This document shows positions 40,794 through 49,060 of a stretch of 64,000 nucleotides of DNA, piece by piece; within the stretch, counting starts at the first letter, position 1; each line of letters begins with the position of its first letter. Origin of the DNA: JBBDMC01 sp963826055. GTDB taxonomy: Bacteria; Pseudomonadota; Alphaproteobacteria; Rhizobiales; Kaistiaceae. Under the pieces are notes generated by a model. It was not told the origin of the DNA and did not search any database. It worked only from the letters and a program-made list of their open reading frames with translations. The translations under genes and the position numbers were made by a program. The DNA lies in contig CAWGVO010000017.1 of the NCBI GenBank assembly GCA_963826055.1, positions 62,001 to 126,000 on the forward strand. Direction: 5' to 3'.

Positions 40794-41058
40794 GGCTCCC
40801 GACCGGTTGTGGTGCGCCGCGCACCAACTCGATATCGTAGTCCTCGATCACCGTGTTTGCGAGGAGCTTGTCGCACATAGACTTGAGAGCGGTCTCGGCT
40901 TTGGCCGGGTCGGTTTCGGCAAGCTCGATGTCGAAGACCTTGCCCTGGCGAACGGCATCGACGCCGCCGAAGCCGAGGGCGGCGAGCGCGCCGCCGATCG
41001 CCTTGCCCTGCGGGTCGAGAACGCCGGTCTTCAGCGTGACGGTGATGCGCGCCTTCAC
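40780..41058 (-). CDS. purS: Phosphoribosylformylglycinamidine synthase subunit PurS
   Basis: A 92-residue small subunit that bridges PurL and PurQ in organisms with the split FGAM synthetase. The whole family body is visible: KARITVTLKTGVLDPQGKAI, then ALAALGFGGVDAVRQGKVFD and a C-terminal TVIEDYDIELVRG. The GTG at 41058 has GAGGAG 5 bases upstream. It lies 14 bases downstream of purC and overlaps the small coiled-coil gene. Confidence 0.93.
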   Translation of the reverse strand: MKARITVTLKTGVLDPQGKAIGGALAALGFGGVDAVRQGKVFDIELAETDPAKAETALKSMCDKLLANTVIEDYDIELVRGAPQPVGSHENG

Positions 41059-41072
41059 GGGACTCCTCGTCC

Positions 41073-41837
41073 CTACTGGACGAGGACGGGACCGGAACCC
41101 TTCGGCCGCTCCTGCTCGATCAGGATGCCGAGGCGGCGGGCGACCTCCTGGTAGGCCTCGACCAGGCCGCCCATGTCGCGGCGGAAACGGTCCTTGTCGA
41201 GCTTGTCCTTGGTCTGGATGTCCCACAGACGGCACGAGTCGGGCGAGATCTCGTCGGCGACGACGATGCGCATCATCTCGCCTTCCCACAGGCGCCCGCA
41301 CTCGATCTTGAAATCGACAAGCTGGATGCCGGCGCCGAGGAAAAGGCCGGAAAGGAAATCGTTGACGCGGATGGCGAGCGCCATGATGTCGTCGATCTCC
41401 TGCGGCGTCGCCCAGCCGAAGGCGGTGATGTGCTCCTCCGACACCATCGGGTCGTTGAGCTCGTCGTTCTTGTAATAGAACTCGATGATGGAGCGCGGCA
41501 GGACGGTGCCTTCCTCGATGCCGAGGCGCTGGGACAGCGTGCCGGCGGCGACGTTCCTGACGACCACCTCGAGCGGGATGATCTCCACTTCGCGGATCAA
41601 CTGCTCGCGCATGTTGAGCCGGCGGATGAAATGGGTCGGGATGCCCATCTTGTTCAGGTGGTTGAAGATGTGCTCGGAGATGCGGTTGTTTAGGACGCCC
41701 TTGCCGTCGACGACGTCGTGCTTCTTCTTGTTGAAGGCGGTGGCGTCGTCCTTGAAGAACTGGATCAGCGTTCCCGGCTCCGGGCCCTCATAGAGGATCT
41801 TGGCCTTGCCCTCGTAGATGCGCCGGCGACGATTCAT
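41073..41837 (-). CDS. purC: Phosphoribosylaminoimidazole-succinocarboxamide synthase
   Basis: SAICAR synthetase, which couples aspartate to CAIR using ATP. The 254-residue protein is complete, starting MNRRRRIYEGKAKILYEGPE and containing FFKDDATAFNKKK, EVVVRNVAAGTLSQRLG and LVDFKIECGR, VVADEISPDSCRLWD. ATG 41837 gives the usual start; an in-frame ATG at 41867 would add ten residues. First gene of purC-purS-(small gene)-purQ-purL-bolA-grxD on this strand, with close spacing until bolA. Confidence 0.95.
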   Translation of the reverse strand: MNRRRRIYEGKAKILYEGPEPGTLIQFFKDDATAFNKKKHDVVDGKGVLNNRISEHIFNHLNKMGIPTHFIRRLNMREQLIREVEIIPLEVVVRNVAAGTLSQRLGIEEGTVLPRSIIEFYYKNDELNDPMVSEEHITAFGWATPQEIDDIMALAIRVNDFLSGLFLGAGIQLVDFKIECGRLWEGEMMRIVVADEISPDSCRLWDIQTKDKLDKDRFRRDMGGLVEAYQEVARRLGILIEQERPKGSGPVLVQ

Positions 41838-42108
41838 GGGCACGTACCGTGGTTTGAGAAAGTCCATCTTGTCAGGGATCCGGGCAGCGAAACCATGTCG
41901 CGACAACAGCCTGGGAGCCGACTCGGGCGCCCGAAAAAGCGCCGTGCGGCCGGACCATATGCGATCGCCCACCGTTGCACAATGAGCGTTCTGGCGCGTC
42001 CCGCCGCTTGCCATTTGCGGGCCGGCCGACCACGTTGATTTAGGCGGAACCAGACGATATGCAAGACCGCATCAGCCGACGGCCAGCGGTCGCCAGGGGA
42101 GCCCCGAC

Positions 42109-42432
42109 ATGACGACGTTCGACAAGCGCGAGGATGCCTTCGAGAAGAAATTCGCGCATGACGCCGAGTTACAGTTCAAGGCGGAAGCGCGACGCAACCG
42201 ACAACTCGGTTTGTGGGCGGCCAAACTTCTTGGCAAGAGCGGTGCCGACGCCGAAGCCTATGCCAAAGAGGTCGTCGCCGCCGATTTCGAGAAGGCGGGC
42301 GAGGAGGATGTCTTCGCCAAGATTCGCCGCGATTTCGACGCGGCGGGCGTCGATCAGTCCGACCACCAGATCCGCCGCACGATGGCCGATCTCATGCAGA
42401 CGGCAATCGAGGAGACCAGGAAGCAGTCCTGA
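42109..42432 (+). CDS. ATPase inhibitor zeta subunit (DUF1476 family)
   Basis: This 107-residue all-helical protein belongs to DUF1476, shown in alphaproteobacteria to inhibit F1-ATPase ATP hydrolysis. The typical N-terminus MTTFDKREDAFEKKFAHDAE inserts into the F1 core in the characterised proteins. It continues LQFKAEARRNRQLGLWAAKL and ends with a helical bundle (VFAKIRRDFDAAG, TMADLMQTAIEET). AGGGGAG lies 7 bases before ATG 42109. It is divergent from purC and not linked to an atp operon here. Confidence 0.88.
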   Translation: MTTFDKREDAFEKKFAHDAELQFKAEARRNRQLGLWAAKLLGKSGADAEAYAKEVVAADFEKAGEEDVFAKIRRDFDAAGVDQSDHQIRRTMADLMQTAIEETRKQS

Positions 42433-42654
42433 GCGGTGACATCTGCCGGCCGGTCTGTCTCGCGCAAGTTGTGAATTGTTCGTTACTTTGGGTGCAGACG
42501 AGAACGAGTCTTGTTTGTGGTTTTTTGGCCACGCCGGAAGTTTAACCTCCTTCTGCCTAAAATCTGTTCTTGCCGCAATTTCGCGCCGCTGAGAAATTGA
42601 GGCGGGGTTGATTCACCGTCCGGGGTCGGGCGGCATTCGTGGCGGGGATTTGAG

Positions 42655-43344
42655 ATGAGCATACGTGGCTTGACTGGGTGGGGGCTCCTGACGGGCGCCT
42701 CAGTTGCGGTTTTGCTTGCGGTTGGGACTCCGGCTCTGGCGGCGAACGACTCCGCGGGCACCGCGTCGATGTTCGACGTTGCTTTCGGCGTAGGGATCAC
42801 GTCGGACTACATTTCGCGCGGCATTACTCAAAGCGACCATAACCCCGCCGTTCAGCCCTGGGTCGAACTCGACTATGGCAAGTTTTACGTGGGCTACTGG
42901 GGGTCGAACGTCGATTTTGGCAGCACCGACTGGGAAAATGATCTGTCGGTCGGCTTCCGGCCGGATCTCGGACCGGTTTCTTTCGACCTTGGCTACGTCC
43001 GGTACATCTATTGCAACGATGGCGATGCCGGCGGCGAGTTCTACGCCAAGGCGACCTTCAGCCCGGTCGATCCGTTGACGCTTGGTGCGTCGGTGTTCGT
43101 GAACCCTGACGGTGGCGCCACTTATGTCGAGGGCAACGCAGCGTTCGATCTGATGCACAACATCTCGCTCTCCGGTGCCGTGGGCTCGCAGGACGGGACC
43201 TTCTCCTGGAACGCCGGCGCTTCATGGGCCCCGCTCGACTGGCTGTCGGCGGACGTGCGCTACTACGGCGGGCCCGATGCCGACAAGGTCGTCGTGGCGG
43301 TGTCGATCTCAAGTTCGGTGTCGGCGCTGAGAGGCATGAACTAG
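42655..43344 (+). CDS. TorF-family putative porin
   Basis: A 229-residue predicted outer-membrane beta-barrel. The signal peptide runs to about residue 29 (PALA-AN). The mature start FDVAFGVGITSDYISRGITQ is the family hallmark, followed by alternating strands such as FYVGYWGSNVDFGSTDWEND. The C-terminus departs from the usual terminal aromatic residue (ends SALRGMN), so the final strand may be altered. Substrate is unknown. It starts at ATG 42655. A strong terminator follows, then a degenerate copy of its own 3' end. Confidence 0.82.
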   Translation: MSIRGLTGWGLLTGASVAVLLAVGTPALAANDSAGTASMFDVAFGVGITSDYISRGITQSDHNPAVQPWVELDYGKFYVGYWGSNVDFGSTDWENDLSVGFRPDLGPVSFDLGYVRYIYCNDGDAGGEFYAKATFSPVDPLTLGASVFVNPDGGATYVEGNAAFDLMHNISLSGAVGSQDGTFSWNAGASWAPLDWLSADVRYYGGPDADKVVVAVSISSSVSALRGMN

Positions 43345-43388
43345 CGCCGGGCATTTCAGTCCGGGCGCTGCTCTGGAAGAAGCTTTCG

Positions 43389-43416
43389 CGCCGCCGGCTT
43401 GCCGGCGGCGTTTTTT
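43389..43416 (+). terminator. Intrinsic terminator after torF
   Basis: CGCCGCCGGC-TT-GCCGGCGGCG followed by TTTTTT. It is a strong stop for the porin transcript. Confidence 0.85.
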
Positions 43417-43436
43417 CATCCTTGCGTTGGCGGAAT

Positions 43437-43477
43437 GCGCCCGATGCCGATACCGGCGCCGAGAGGCGTGAACTAGC
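43437..43477. repeat. Degenerate partial copy of the torF 3' end
   Basis: CGGCGCCGAGAGGCGTGAAC continuing to the stop (43454-43477) matches the end of torF at 43322-43345 in 22 of 24 bases, including the TAG stop. GCCCGATGCCGA just before it matches torF at about 43271-43283. The bases between are deleted. It also carries the purB stop codon. Confidence 0.6.
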
Positions 43478-44789
43478 CCGACGCCTCGACGCCGAACACG
43501 CGCCGGAAAATCGTATCGACGTGCTTCAGGTGATAGGCGAGGTCGAACAGGTCGTCGGCCTCGGCGGCAGTCAGAACACGGCTGACGGCGGGGTCCGACA
43601 TGAGCAGCGTGCGGAAATCGCCTTCGCCGGCCCACACCTTCATGGCGTTGCGCTGGACGGCGGCATAGGCGTCCTCGCGGCTCAGCCCCTTGTCGATCAG
43701 TGCCAGCATCACGCGCTGCGAGTGAACGAGGCCGCCGAGGCGGTCGAGGTTGGCCCGCATGGCGTCGGGGTAGACGATCAGGTTGTCGATCAACCCGGCC
43801 AGGCGATGGAGTGCGAAATCGAGGGCGATGGTGGCATCGGGGGCGATCACCCGCTCGACGGAGGAGTGCGAGATGTCGCGCTCGTGCCAGAGGGCCACGT
43901 CCTCCATGGCCGGCTGCGCCATTGAGCGCACCAGGCGGGCGAGACCGGTGAGGTTCTCCGACAGGACGGGGTTGCGCTTGTGCGGCATCGCCGAGGAACC
44001 CTTTTGTCCGGGCGCGAAATACTCCTCGACTTCGCGCACCTCGGTGCGCTGGAGGTGGCGGATTTCGGTGGCGAGCCGCTCGACCGAAGAGGCGACGACG
44101 GCAAGGGTGGCGAAATAGACGGCGTGGCGGTCGCGGGGCACGACCTGGGTGGAGATCGCCTCGGGCCTCAGGCCCATGACGCGGGCAACATGGGCCTCCA
44201 CCCGCGGGTCGACGTTGGCGAAGGTGCCGACGGCACCGGAAAGGGCGGCCGTGGCGACTTCCTCGCGGGCTGCGTGCAGGCGGCGGCGGGCGCGGGCGAA
44301 TTCGGCGTAGGCGACCGCGAGCTTCAGCCCGAAGGTGGTCGGCTCGGCGTGGATGCCGTGCGAGCGGCCGATGCAGACGGTGTTTTTGTGCTCCTCGGCG
44401 CGGCGGCGCAAAGCTGAAAGCAGCGTGTCGACGTCGGCCATCAGCAGGTTGGCGGCGCGCACGAGCTGCACCGCGAGGCAGGTGTCGAGCACATCCGACG
44501 AGGTCAGGCCCTGGTGGAGGTACCGCGCCTCGGGGCCAACGATCTCGGCGAGGTGGGTAAGGAAAGCGATCACGTCGTGCCTCACCTCGCGCTCGATGGC
44601 ATCGATGCGGGCGACGTCGAAGGTGATGTCGGCCCCTTTGGCGCGAACGGCGGCGGCGGCCTCCCTGGGCACGGCGCCGATGTCGGCCATGGCGTCGAGG
44701 GCGTGCGCCTCGATCTCGAACCAGATGCGGAACCTGGTCTCCGGCGACCAGATCGACGCCATCTCGGGGCGCGTGTAGCGCGGAATCAT
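43473..44789 (-). CDS. purB: Adenylosuccinate lyase
   Basis: This enzyme cleaves SAICAR to AICAR and adenylosuccinate to AMP, releasing fumarate. The 438-residue protein is full length. Key motifs: LHQGLTSSDVLDTCLAVQL, GRSHGIHAEPTTFGLKLA and the fumarase/lyase signature KGSSAMPHKRNPVLSENLTG with the mobile catalytic loop. The ATG at 44789 gives MIPRYTRPEMASIWS, the usual start. It completes the purine steps encoded nearby, though transcribed apart from purC. Its last codons overlap the duplicated torF fragment. Confidence 0.95.
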   Translation of the reverse strand: MIPRYTRPEMASIWSPETRFRIWFEIEAHALDAMADIGAVPREAAAAVRAKGADITFDVARIDAIEREVRHDVIAFLTHLAEIVGPEARYLHQGLTSSDVLDTCLAVQLVRAANLLMADVDTLLSALRRRAEEHKNTVCIGRSHGIHAEPTTFGLKLAVAYAEFARARRRLHAAREEVATAALSGAVGTFANVDPRVEAHVARVMGLRPEAISTQVVPRDRHAVYFATLAVVASSVERLATEIRHLQRTEVREVEEYFAPGQKGSSAMPHKRNPVLSENLTGLARLVRSMAQPAMEDVALWHERDISHSSVERVIAPDATIALDFALHRLAGLIDNLIVYPDAMRANLDRLGGLVHSQRVMLALIDKGLSREDAYAAVQRNAMKVWAGEGDFRTLLMSDPAVSRVLTAAEADDLFDLAYHLKHVDTIFRRVFGVEASG

Positions 44790-44997
44790 CGCGGGGCTGC
44801 CCCTCCGTTGCTCACGGGGCGCGGTCTAGCAGAGGGGCGTTGCCGTCACAATCCGGGCCGCTGCCGCCGGGACTGCGAGGGTGTGGCCATTTGCGTCAAA
44901 TCAATCGATCAGCCGCCGGAGGTGGGAGAGTGCCGCCCGCGATTGCTATAACACTGCCGTTGTTGGCGAATCGCGGTTGGCAGAAGGAGGGCGCGAA

Positions 44998-45396
44998 ATG
45001 TCCAAGGAGATACTCTGGCTGGCTATGGTGGTGGCGGTGACCGGTTTGATCTGGGTCCCCTACATGCTTGACCGGTTTGCGGTCTGGGGCTTCATGGGGA
45101 CGGTCGGCAATCCGCCGGTCTCGCCGCCACGGCAGTCGGAATGGGCGGTACGCATGATGGCGGCGCACAAGAACGCCATCGAGAACCTGGCGCTCTTCGC
45201 GCCCCTGGTGCTTATGCTCGCGGTGGTCAACATCTCGACGCCGACCACGGTCGCGGCGTGCGCTATCTTTTTCTACGCGCGGCTGGCGCACCTGGTGTTC
45301 TACACGGTCGGCATCCCCGTGCTGCGCACGCTGGCGTTCCTGGTCGGTTTCGGGGCCGAGGTCGTCCTGTTCCTCGCGCTCTTCGGTCTGGTGTGA
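44998..45396 (+). CDS. MAPEG-family membrane protein
   Basis: A 132-residue inner-membrane protein with four helices: MVVAVTGLIWVPYMLD, IENLALFAPLVLMLAVVN, TTVAACAIFFYARLAHLVFY and the last LRTLAFLVGFGAEVVLFLAL. That is the MAPEG layout, which includes microsomal glutathione transferases. The conserved RMMAAHKNAIENL and FYARLAHLVFYTVG patterns match bacterial members. Catalytic activity is not shown. AAGGAGG precedes ATG 44998 by 7 bases. Confidence 0.85.
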   Translation: MSKEILWLAMVVAVTGLIWVPYMLDRFAVWGFMGTVGNPPVSPPRQSEWAVRMMAAHKNAIENLALFAPLVLMLAVVNISTPTTVAACAIFFYARLAHLVFYTVGIPVLRTLAFLVGFGAEVVLFLALFGLV

Positions 45397-45400
45397 CCGG

Positions 45401-46402
45401 CTAGCTGGCGAAGCGTTGGCGCCAGGCGGGTAGCAGGTCGCCTGACGCCGGGCTCGCCTCGTAGACGCCGCGGGCGATGGCGCGGGCCATGCATGCGGCG
45501 CCGGCAGAGCCGATCGTGATCATGCTGATCGGTGGAGCCGATGTCGCGCGGCCGGTTGCCAGCGCGAAGACGAGGTCGCCGTCGAGGGGCGTGTGGGCCG
45601 GCCACAGTGCGCGGGCGAAGCCGTCGTGCGCCATGACGGCGAAGCGTTTGGCCTGCACCTTGGTGAGCGGCGCGTCGGTGGCGACGACCGCGATGGTGGT
45701 GCTTTCGCCAAGGCGGGCCTGCGCCTTGTGCCTCAGCCGCGTCGCATCCTCGGGTAACGGCGCGGGCAGACCGAGGCCGCCGAACTCGCCTGCCGTCTCG
45801 AATGCGCCGGCCCAGAAATGGGCGCCGTCGCCGATCGTCGCCTGACCGACGGCATTGACGGCGACGAGTGCGGCGACGGTCACGCCGCCGGCGAGGCGCA
45901 CCGACGCGGAGCCGAGGCCCCCCTTGAGATTGGCCGTGGTGGCGCCGGCGCCGGCGCCAACCGATCCGAGGGCGAAAGTCTCACCGGCGGCGGCGTAGGC
46001 CGCCCGACCAAGCGCCGCATACGGTGCGGTCTCGCCCCATGTCTTGTTGCCGCCGTTGAGAAGGTCGAACAGGATCGCCGCGGGCACGATTGGCACACGG
46101 GCGGTACCGACCATGTGACCGCGTCCGGCCGCGGCGAGGGCACCCATGACGCCGGCGGCGGCGTCGAGGCCGAAGGCGGAGCCGCCCGACAGCACGACCG
46201 CATCGACCGTCTCCACGGTGTTCTCCGGCGCCAGCAGGTCGGTCTCGCGGGTGCCGGGGGCACCGCCCATGACGTGGACTGCGGCGACGGCGGGCCGGTC
46301 GCAGACAACGACGGTCGTGCCGGACTTCAGCGCGGCCTCGTCGGCATTGCCGACATGGAGGCCGACCACGTCGGTGAGAAGGTTGCGGAGCGGCTGGTTC
46401 AC
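45401..46402 (-). CDS. P1-family peptidase (DmpA/aminopeptidase type)
   Basis: This 333-residue autoprocessing N-terminal nucleophile hydrolase removes amino acids from peptides. Family stretches: LTDVVGLHVGNADEAAL, VLSGGSAFGLDAAAGVM and the processing region GSVGAGAGATTANLKGGLGS. KVQAKRFAVMAHDGFARAL lies near the C-terminal substrate region. The exact nucleophile is not assigned. It starts at 46402, nine bases after the stop of the branched-chain amino-acid binding protein gene, so both probably share a transcript: a peptidase next to an amino-acid importer component. Confidence 0.85.
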   Translation of the reverse strand: MNQPLRNLLTDVVGLHVGNADEAALKSGTTVVVCDRPAVAAVHVMGGAPGTRETDLLAPENTVETVDAVVLSGGSAFGLDAAAGVMGALAAAGRGHMVGTARVPIVPAAILFDLLNGGNKTWGETAPYAALGRAAYAAAGETFALGSVGAGAGATTANLKGGLGSASVRLAGGVTVAALVAVNAVGQATIGDGAHFWAGAFETAGEFGGLGLPAPLPEDATRLRHKAQARLGESTTIAVVATDAPLTKVQAKRFAVMAHDGFARALWPAHTPLDGDLVFALATGRATSAPPISMITIGSAGAACMARAIARGVYEASPASGDLLPAWRQRFAS

Positions 46403-46411
46403 GCTGGAGGC

Positions 46412-47533
46412 CTACATTTGCGGGTTGTCGTAGCCACCGTCTTTCCACTCGTAAAAGACGAAGCCAGGGAGGTTCATGTCGCCCTTCTCGTCGAAGGTGA
46501 CGTCGCCGAGGACCGACTTGAACCGGCCCTTGGACAGGGTCTGCACGACGTCATCGAATGCCGTCGAGCCGGCGGCGGTGGCCGCTTCGGCCCAGATCTG
46601 AACGGCGGCGTAGCTGCTGAGCACATAGCCTTCGGGCTCGATGCCGCTTGCCCTGAATTCGGCGACGACGTTCGCCGCCGCCGGGTTCTTGCGCGGATCG
46701 GGCGGGAAGGTCACCAGCGTGCCCTCGGCGGCGTCACCCGCCGCCTTCCAGTATTCCTCGGTCATCAGCGCGTCGCCGGCGACGATGATGGTGGACATCG
46801 CCTGGTCGCGCAGCGCGCGGGCAATGCGGGCGACGTCCGGGTAGGAGCCGCCGACGTAGACCACGTCGATGTTGCTCGCCTTCATCCGGAACACGAGGTC
46901 GCTGAAGTCGGCGGCGTCCGGCTGGTAGGTCTCGGTGAACGCCTCCTTCTTGCCGGCCGCGTTCATGGCGCGGCGGGCGGTGTCGGCGAGGCCCTTTCCG
47001 TAGGTGCTGTTGTCATCGATGACGGCGATGTTCTTGTTGCCGAACCGGGAGGCGAGAAAATTGCCGGCAACGATGCCCTGCTGGTCGTCGCGTCCGGCAA
47101 GGCGGAAGATGCCAGGCCCCGGTCGCTCGTCGGTGTATTTCGGATAGGTAGTGGCCGGCGAAATCTCGACGATCTTGTTGCCGGCATAAACGGTCGAGGC
47201 CGCGATCGACGAGACGAGGCACAGGTGGCCGACGACCATGGCGACTCCCTTGCCGGCAAGCTGGTTGGCGACGGCGTCAGCGGTCTTGGCGTCGCAGGCG
47301 TCATCCATCTCCTCGAGCCGCACCGTCTCGCCGTTGACACCACCGGCCTGGTTGATGTCGGCGACCGCCCGCTCGGCGCCGGCCTTCATCTCCTCGCCGA
47401 GGACGGCAAGGTTGCCGCTGAACGGGCCTGCGACGGCGATGACGACCTCGGCATGGGCGACGCCGGCGGTGAACGTCAGGGCGGCCGCCACAAGGGCGAG
47501 GACGGCGGCTTGGGGGTGGAGATGGCCGGGCAC
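46412..47533 (-). CDS. Branched-chain amino-acid ABC transporter, substrate-binding protein
   Basis: This 373-residue periplasmic binding protein of the LivJ (type I) class has a signal peptide ending TAGVAHA-EV. The N-terminal lobe begins VVIAVAGPFSGNLAVLGEEM, with DDACDAKTADAVANQL and VVGHLCLVSSIAAS marking the ligand cleft. The GTG at 47533 follows GGAG at 7 bases. It is followed by the P1 peptidase gene. A second LIV-type binding protein gene lies next to it on the opposite strand, so either could work with LivHMGF; ligand is not predictable. Confidence 0.88.
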   Translation of the reverse strand: MPGHLHPQAAVLALVAAALTFTAGVAHAEVVIAVAGPFSGNLAVLGEEMKAGAERAVADINQAGGVNGETVRLEEMDDACDAKTADAVANQLAGKGVAMVVGHLCLVSSIAASTVYAGNKIVEISPATTYPKYTDERPGPGIFRLAGRDDQQGIVAGNFLASRFGNKNIAVIDDNSTYGKGLADTARRAMNAAGKKEAFTETYQPDAADFSDLVFRMKASNIDVVYVGGSYPDVARIARALRDQAMSTIIVAGDALMTEEYWKAAGDAAEGTLVTFPPDPRKNPAAANVVAEFRASGIEPEGYVLSSYAAVQIWAEAATAAGSTAFDDVVQTLSKGRFKSVLGDVTFDEKGDMNLPGFVFYEWKDGGYDNPQM

Positions 47534-47799
47534 TGGGACGCTCCGATGGAAGGTTCAGGTTTGGTCAAACCTGCTACCGCGCCGCCGACAAGGCAACTGC
47601 CGCGACGCACGTCCGAGGCCCGGAAACCCCGAAAATCCGCCCCGGAGGCGCCTCAACGACCGGGTCAGCCGGGGCAAAATGGTGACTCCACTGCAAAAAT
47701 GGCTAATGTGGCGGCCAATGGGGCGTCGATCCCGAGGATTGCCGAGTTCAGCCGATCCGCGTGAGCGGGCGCTCGATATTGTCGTTTGGAGGTAAGAAC

Positions 47800-49005
47800 A
47801 TGCGTCAACTGAGAATCGCGTTGGCTTCGGCCGTGGCTGTTGTTTCAGTCGCGGCGGTGTCTTCGGCGTTTGCCGACGACGTGAAAATCGGAATCCTGAT
47901 GGGCTTCACCGGTCCGCTCGAGGCGATGTCGCCGCCGATGGCCGCGGGCGCGGAGTTTGCCGCGACCCAGATCAACGAACAGGGCGGTATCCAGGGCGGC
48001 AAGCTGGTGACTGTGCGCGGTGACGATACCTGCGCCGACGCCACATCGGCCACTGCCGCCGCCGACCGGCTGATCAATACCGAGAAGGTCGTCGCCATCG
48101 TCGGCGCCATGTGCTCCGGCGTCACCATCGCGGTCGCCAACACCAACGCCGTGCCGGCGGGGGTGGTGATGGTCTCGCCGTCGGCCACGGCGCCGGCGGT
48201 CACCGACGTCAAGGACAACGATCTGCTCTTCCGCGCCTCGCCGTCGGACGCCTACCAGGGCCAGGTGCTGGCGCATCTTTTGAAGTCGAAGGGCATCAAC
48301 GACGTGGCGGTGACCTACGTCAACAACGACTACGGCAAGGGTCTCGCCGATACGTTCACGGCGGCCTTCACCGCCGGTGGCGGTAAGGTGTCTGCCAACG
48401 TGGCGCACGAAGAGGGCAAGGCGGACTACCGCGCCGAGCTGGGGACGCTGTCGGCCAGCGGATCGCTCAACCTCGTCATCCTGGCCTACGCATCGGGTTC
48501 GGGAAACACGATCCTGCGTCAGGCGGTCGAGTCCGGTGCCTTCACCACCTACATCGGCGGCGACGGCATGATCGGCGATGCGCTGCTGACCGGCATCGAC
48601 GCGTCGGCGGTCGAGGGCTTCATCGGTACGAAGCCGGGCCAGCCGGACGTTCCCGGCGCCAAGATCTTTGACGACGCGGCGACAAAGGCCGGTCTGAAGC
48701 CGTCCGAGATTTACGTGGCGCAGTCGTACGACGCGATGTTCATGCTGGCGCTGGCGGTCGAGAAGAACGGCAACAAGCGCGAGGGCCTCAACAAGGCGCT
48801 CCGCGAAGTGGCCGGGGCCCCTGGCGAGGTGATCCTGCCGGGCGAGTGGGAGAAGGCCAAGAAGCTCATCGACGCCGGTCAGGACGTCAACTACGAGGGC
48901 GCCGGCGGCTCGTATGAGTTCGACCAGAACGGCGACGTTCCCGGCACGATCGTCGAGATGACGGTCGCTGGCGGCTCGTTCAAGGAAGTCGGCCCGGCGA
49001 TGTAA
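47800..49005 (+). CDS. Branched-chain amino-acid-type ABC transporter, substrate-binding protein
   Basis: A 401-residue periplasmic protein with signal peptide ending SSAFA-DD. The N-terminal lobe starts VKIGILMGFTGPLEAMSPPM, and GDDTCADATSATAAADRLIN and IVGAMCSGVTIAVANTNAVP form the pocket region. It is longer than the other LIV-type binding protein here. GGAGG precedes the ATG at 47800 by about 6 bases. The gene is convergent with livM and ends in an intrinsic terminator, so it is transcribed apart from the permease and ATPase genes. Confidence 0.88.
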   Translation: MRQLRIALASAVAVVSVAAVSSAFADDVKIGILMGFTGPLEAMSPPMAAGAEFAATQINEQGGIQGGKLVTVRGDDTCADATSATAAADRLINTEKVVAIVGAMCSGVTIAVANTNAVPAGVVMVSPSATAPAVTDVKDNDLLFRASPSDAYQGQVLAHLLKSKGINDVAVTYVNNDYGKGLADTFTAAFTAGGGKVSANVAHEEGKADYRAELGTLSASGSLNLVILAYASGSGNTILRQAVESGAFTTYIGGDGMIGDALLTGIDASAVEGFIGTKPGQPDVPGAKIFDDAATKAGLKPSEIYVAQSYDAMFMLALAVEKNGNKREGLNKALREVAGAPGEVILPGEWEKAKKLIDAGQDVNYEGAGGSYEFDQNGDVPGTIVEMTVAGGSFKEVGPAM

Positions 49006-49030
49006 GCCGGCGGCGAACGAGGCGGATTTC

Positions 49031-49060
49031 AGGGCCCGGGCGCAATCCCGGGCCCTTTTT
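49031..49060 (+). terminator. Intrinsic terminator after the LIV binding protein
   Basis: AGGGCCCGGG-CGCAAT-CCCGGGCCCT with TTTTT. The livM stop codon lies at its edge, so it separates the convergent transcripts. Confidence 0.85.
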
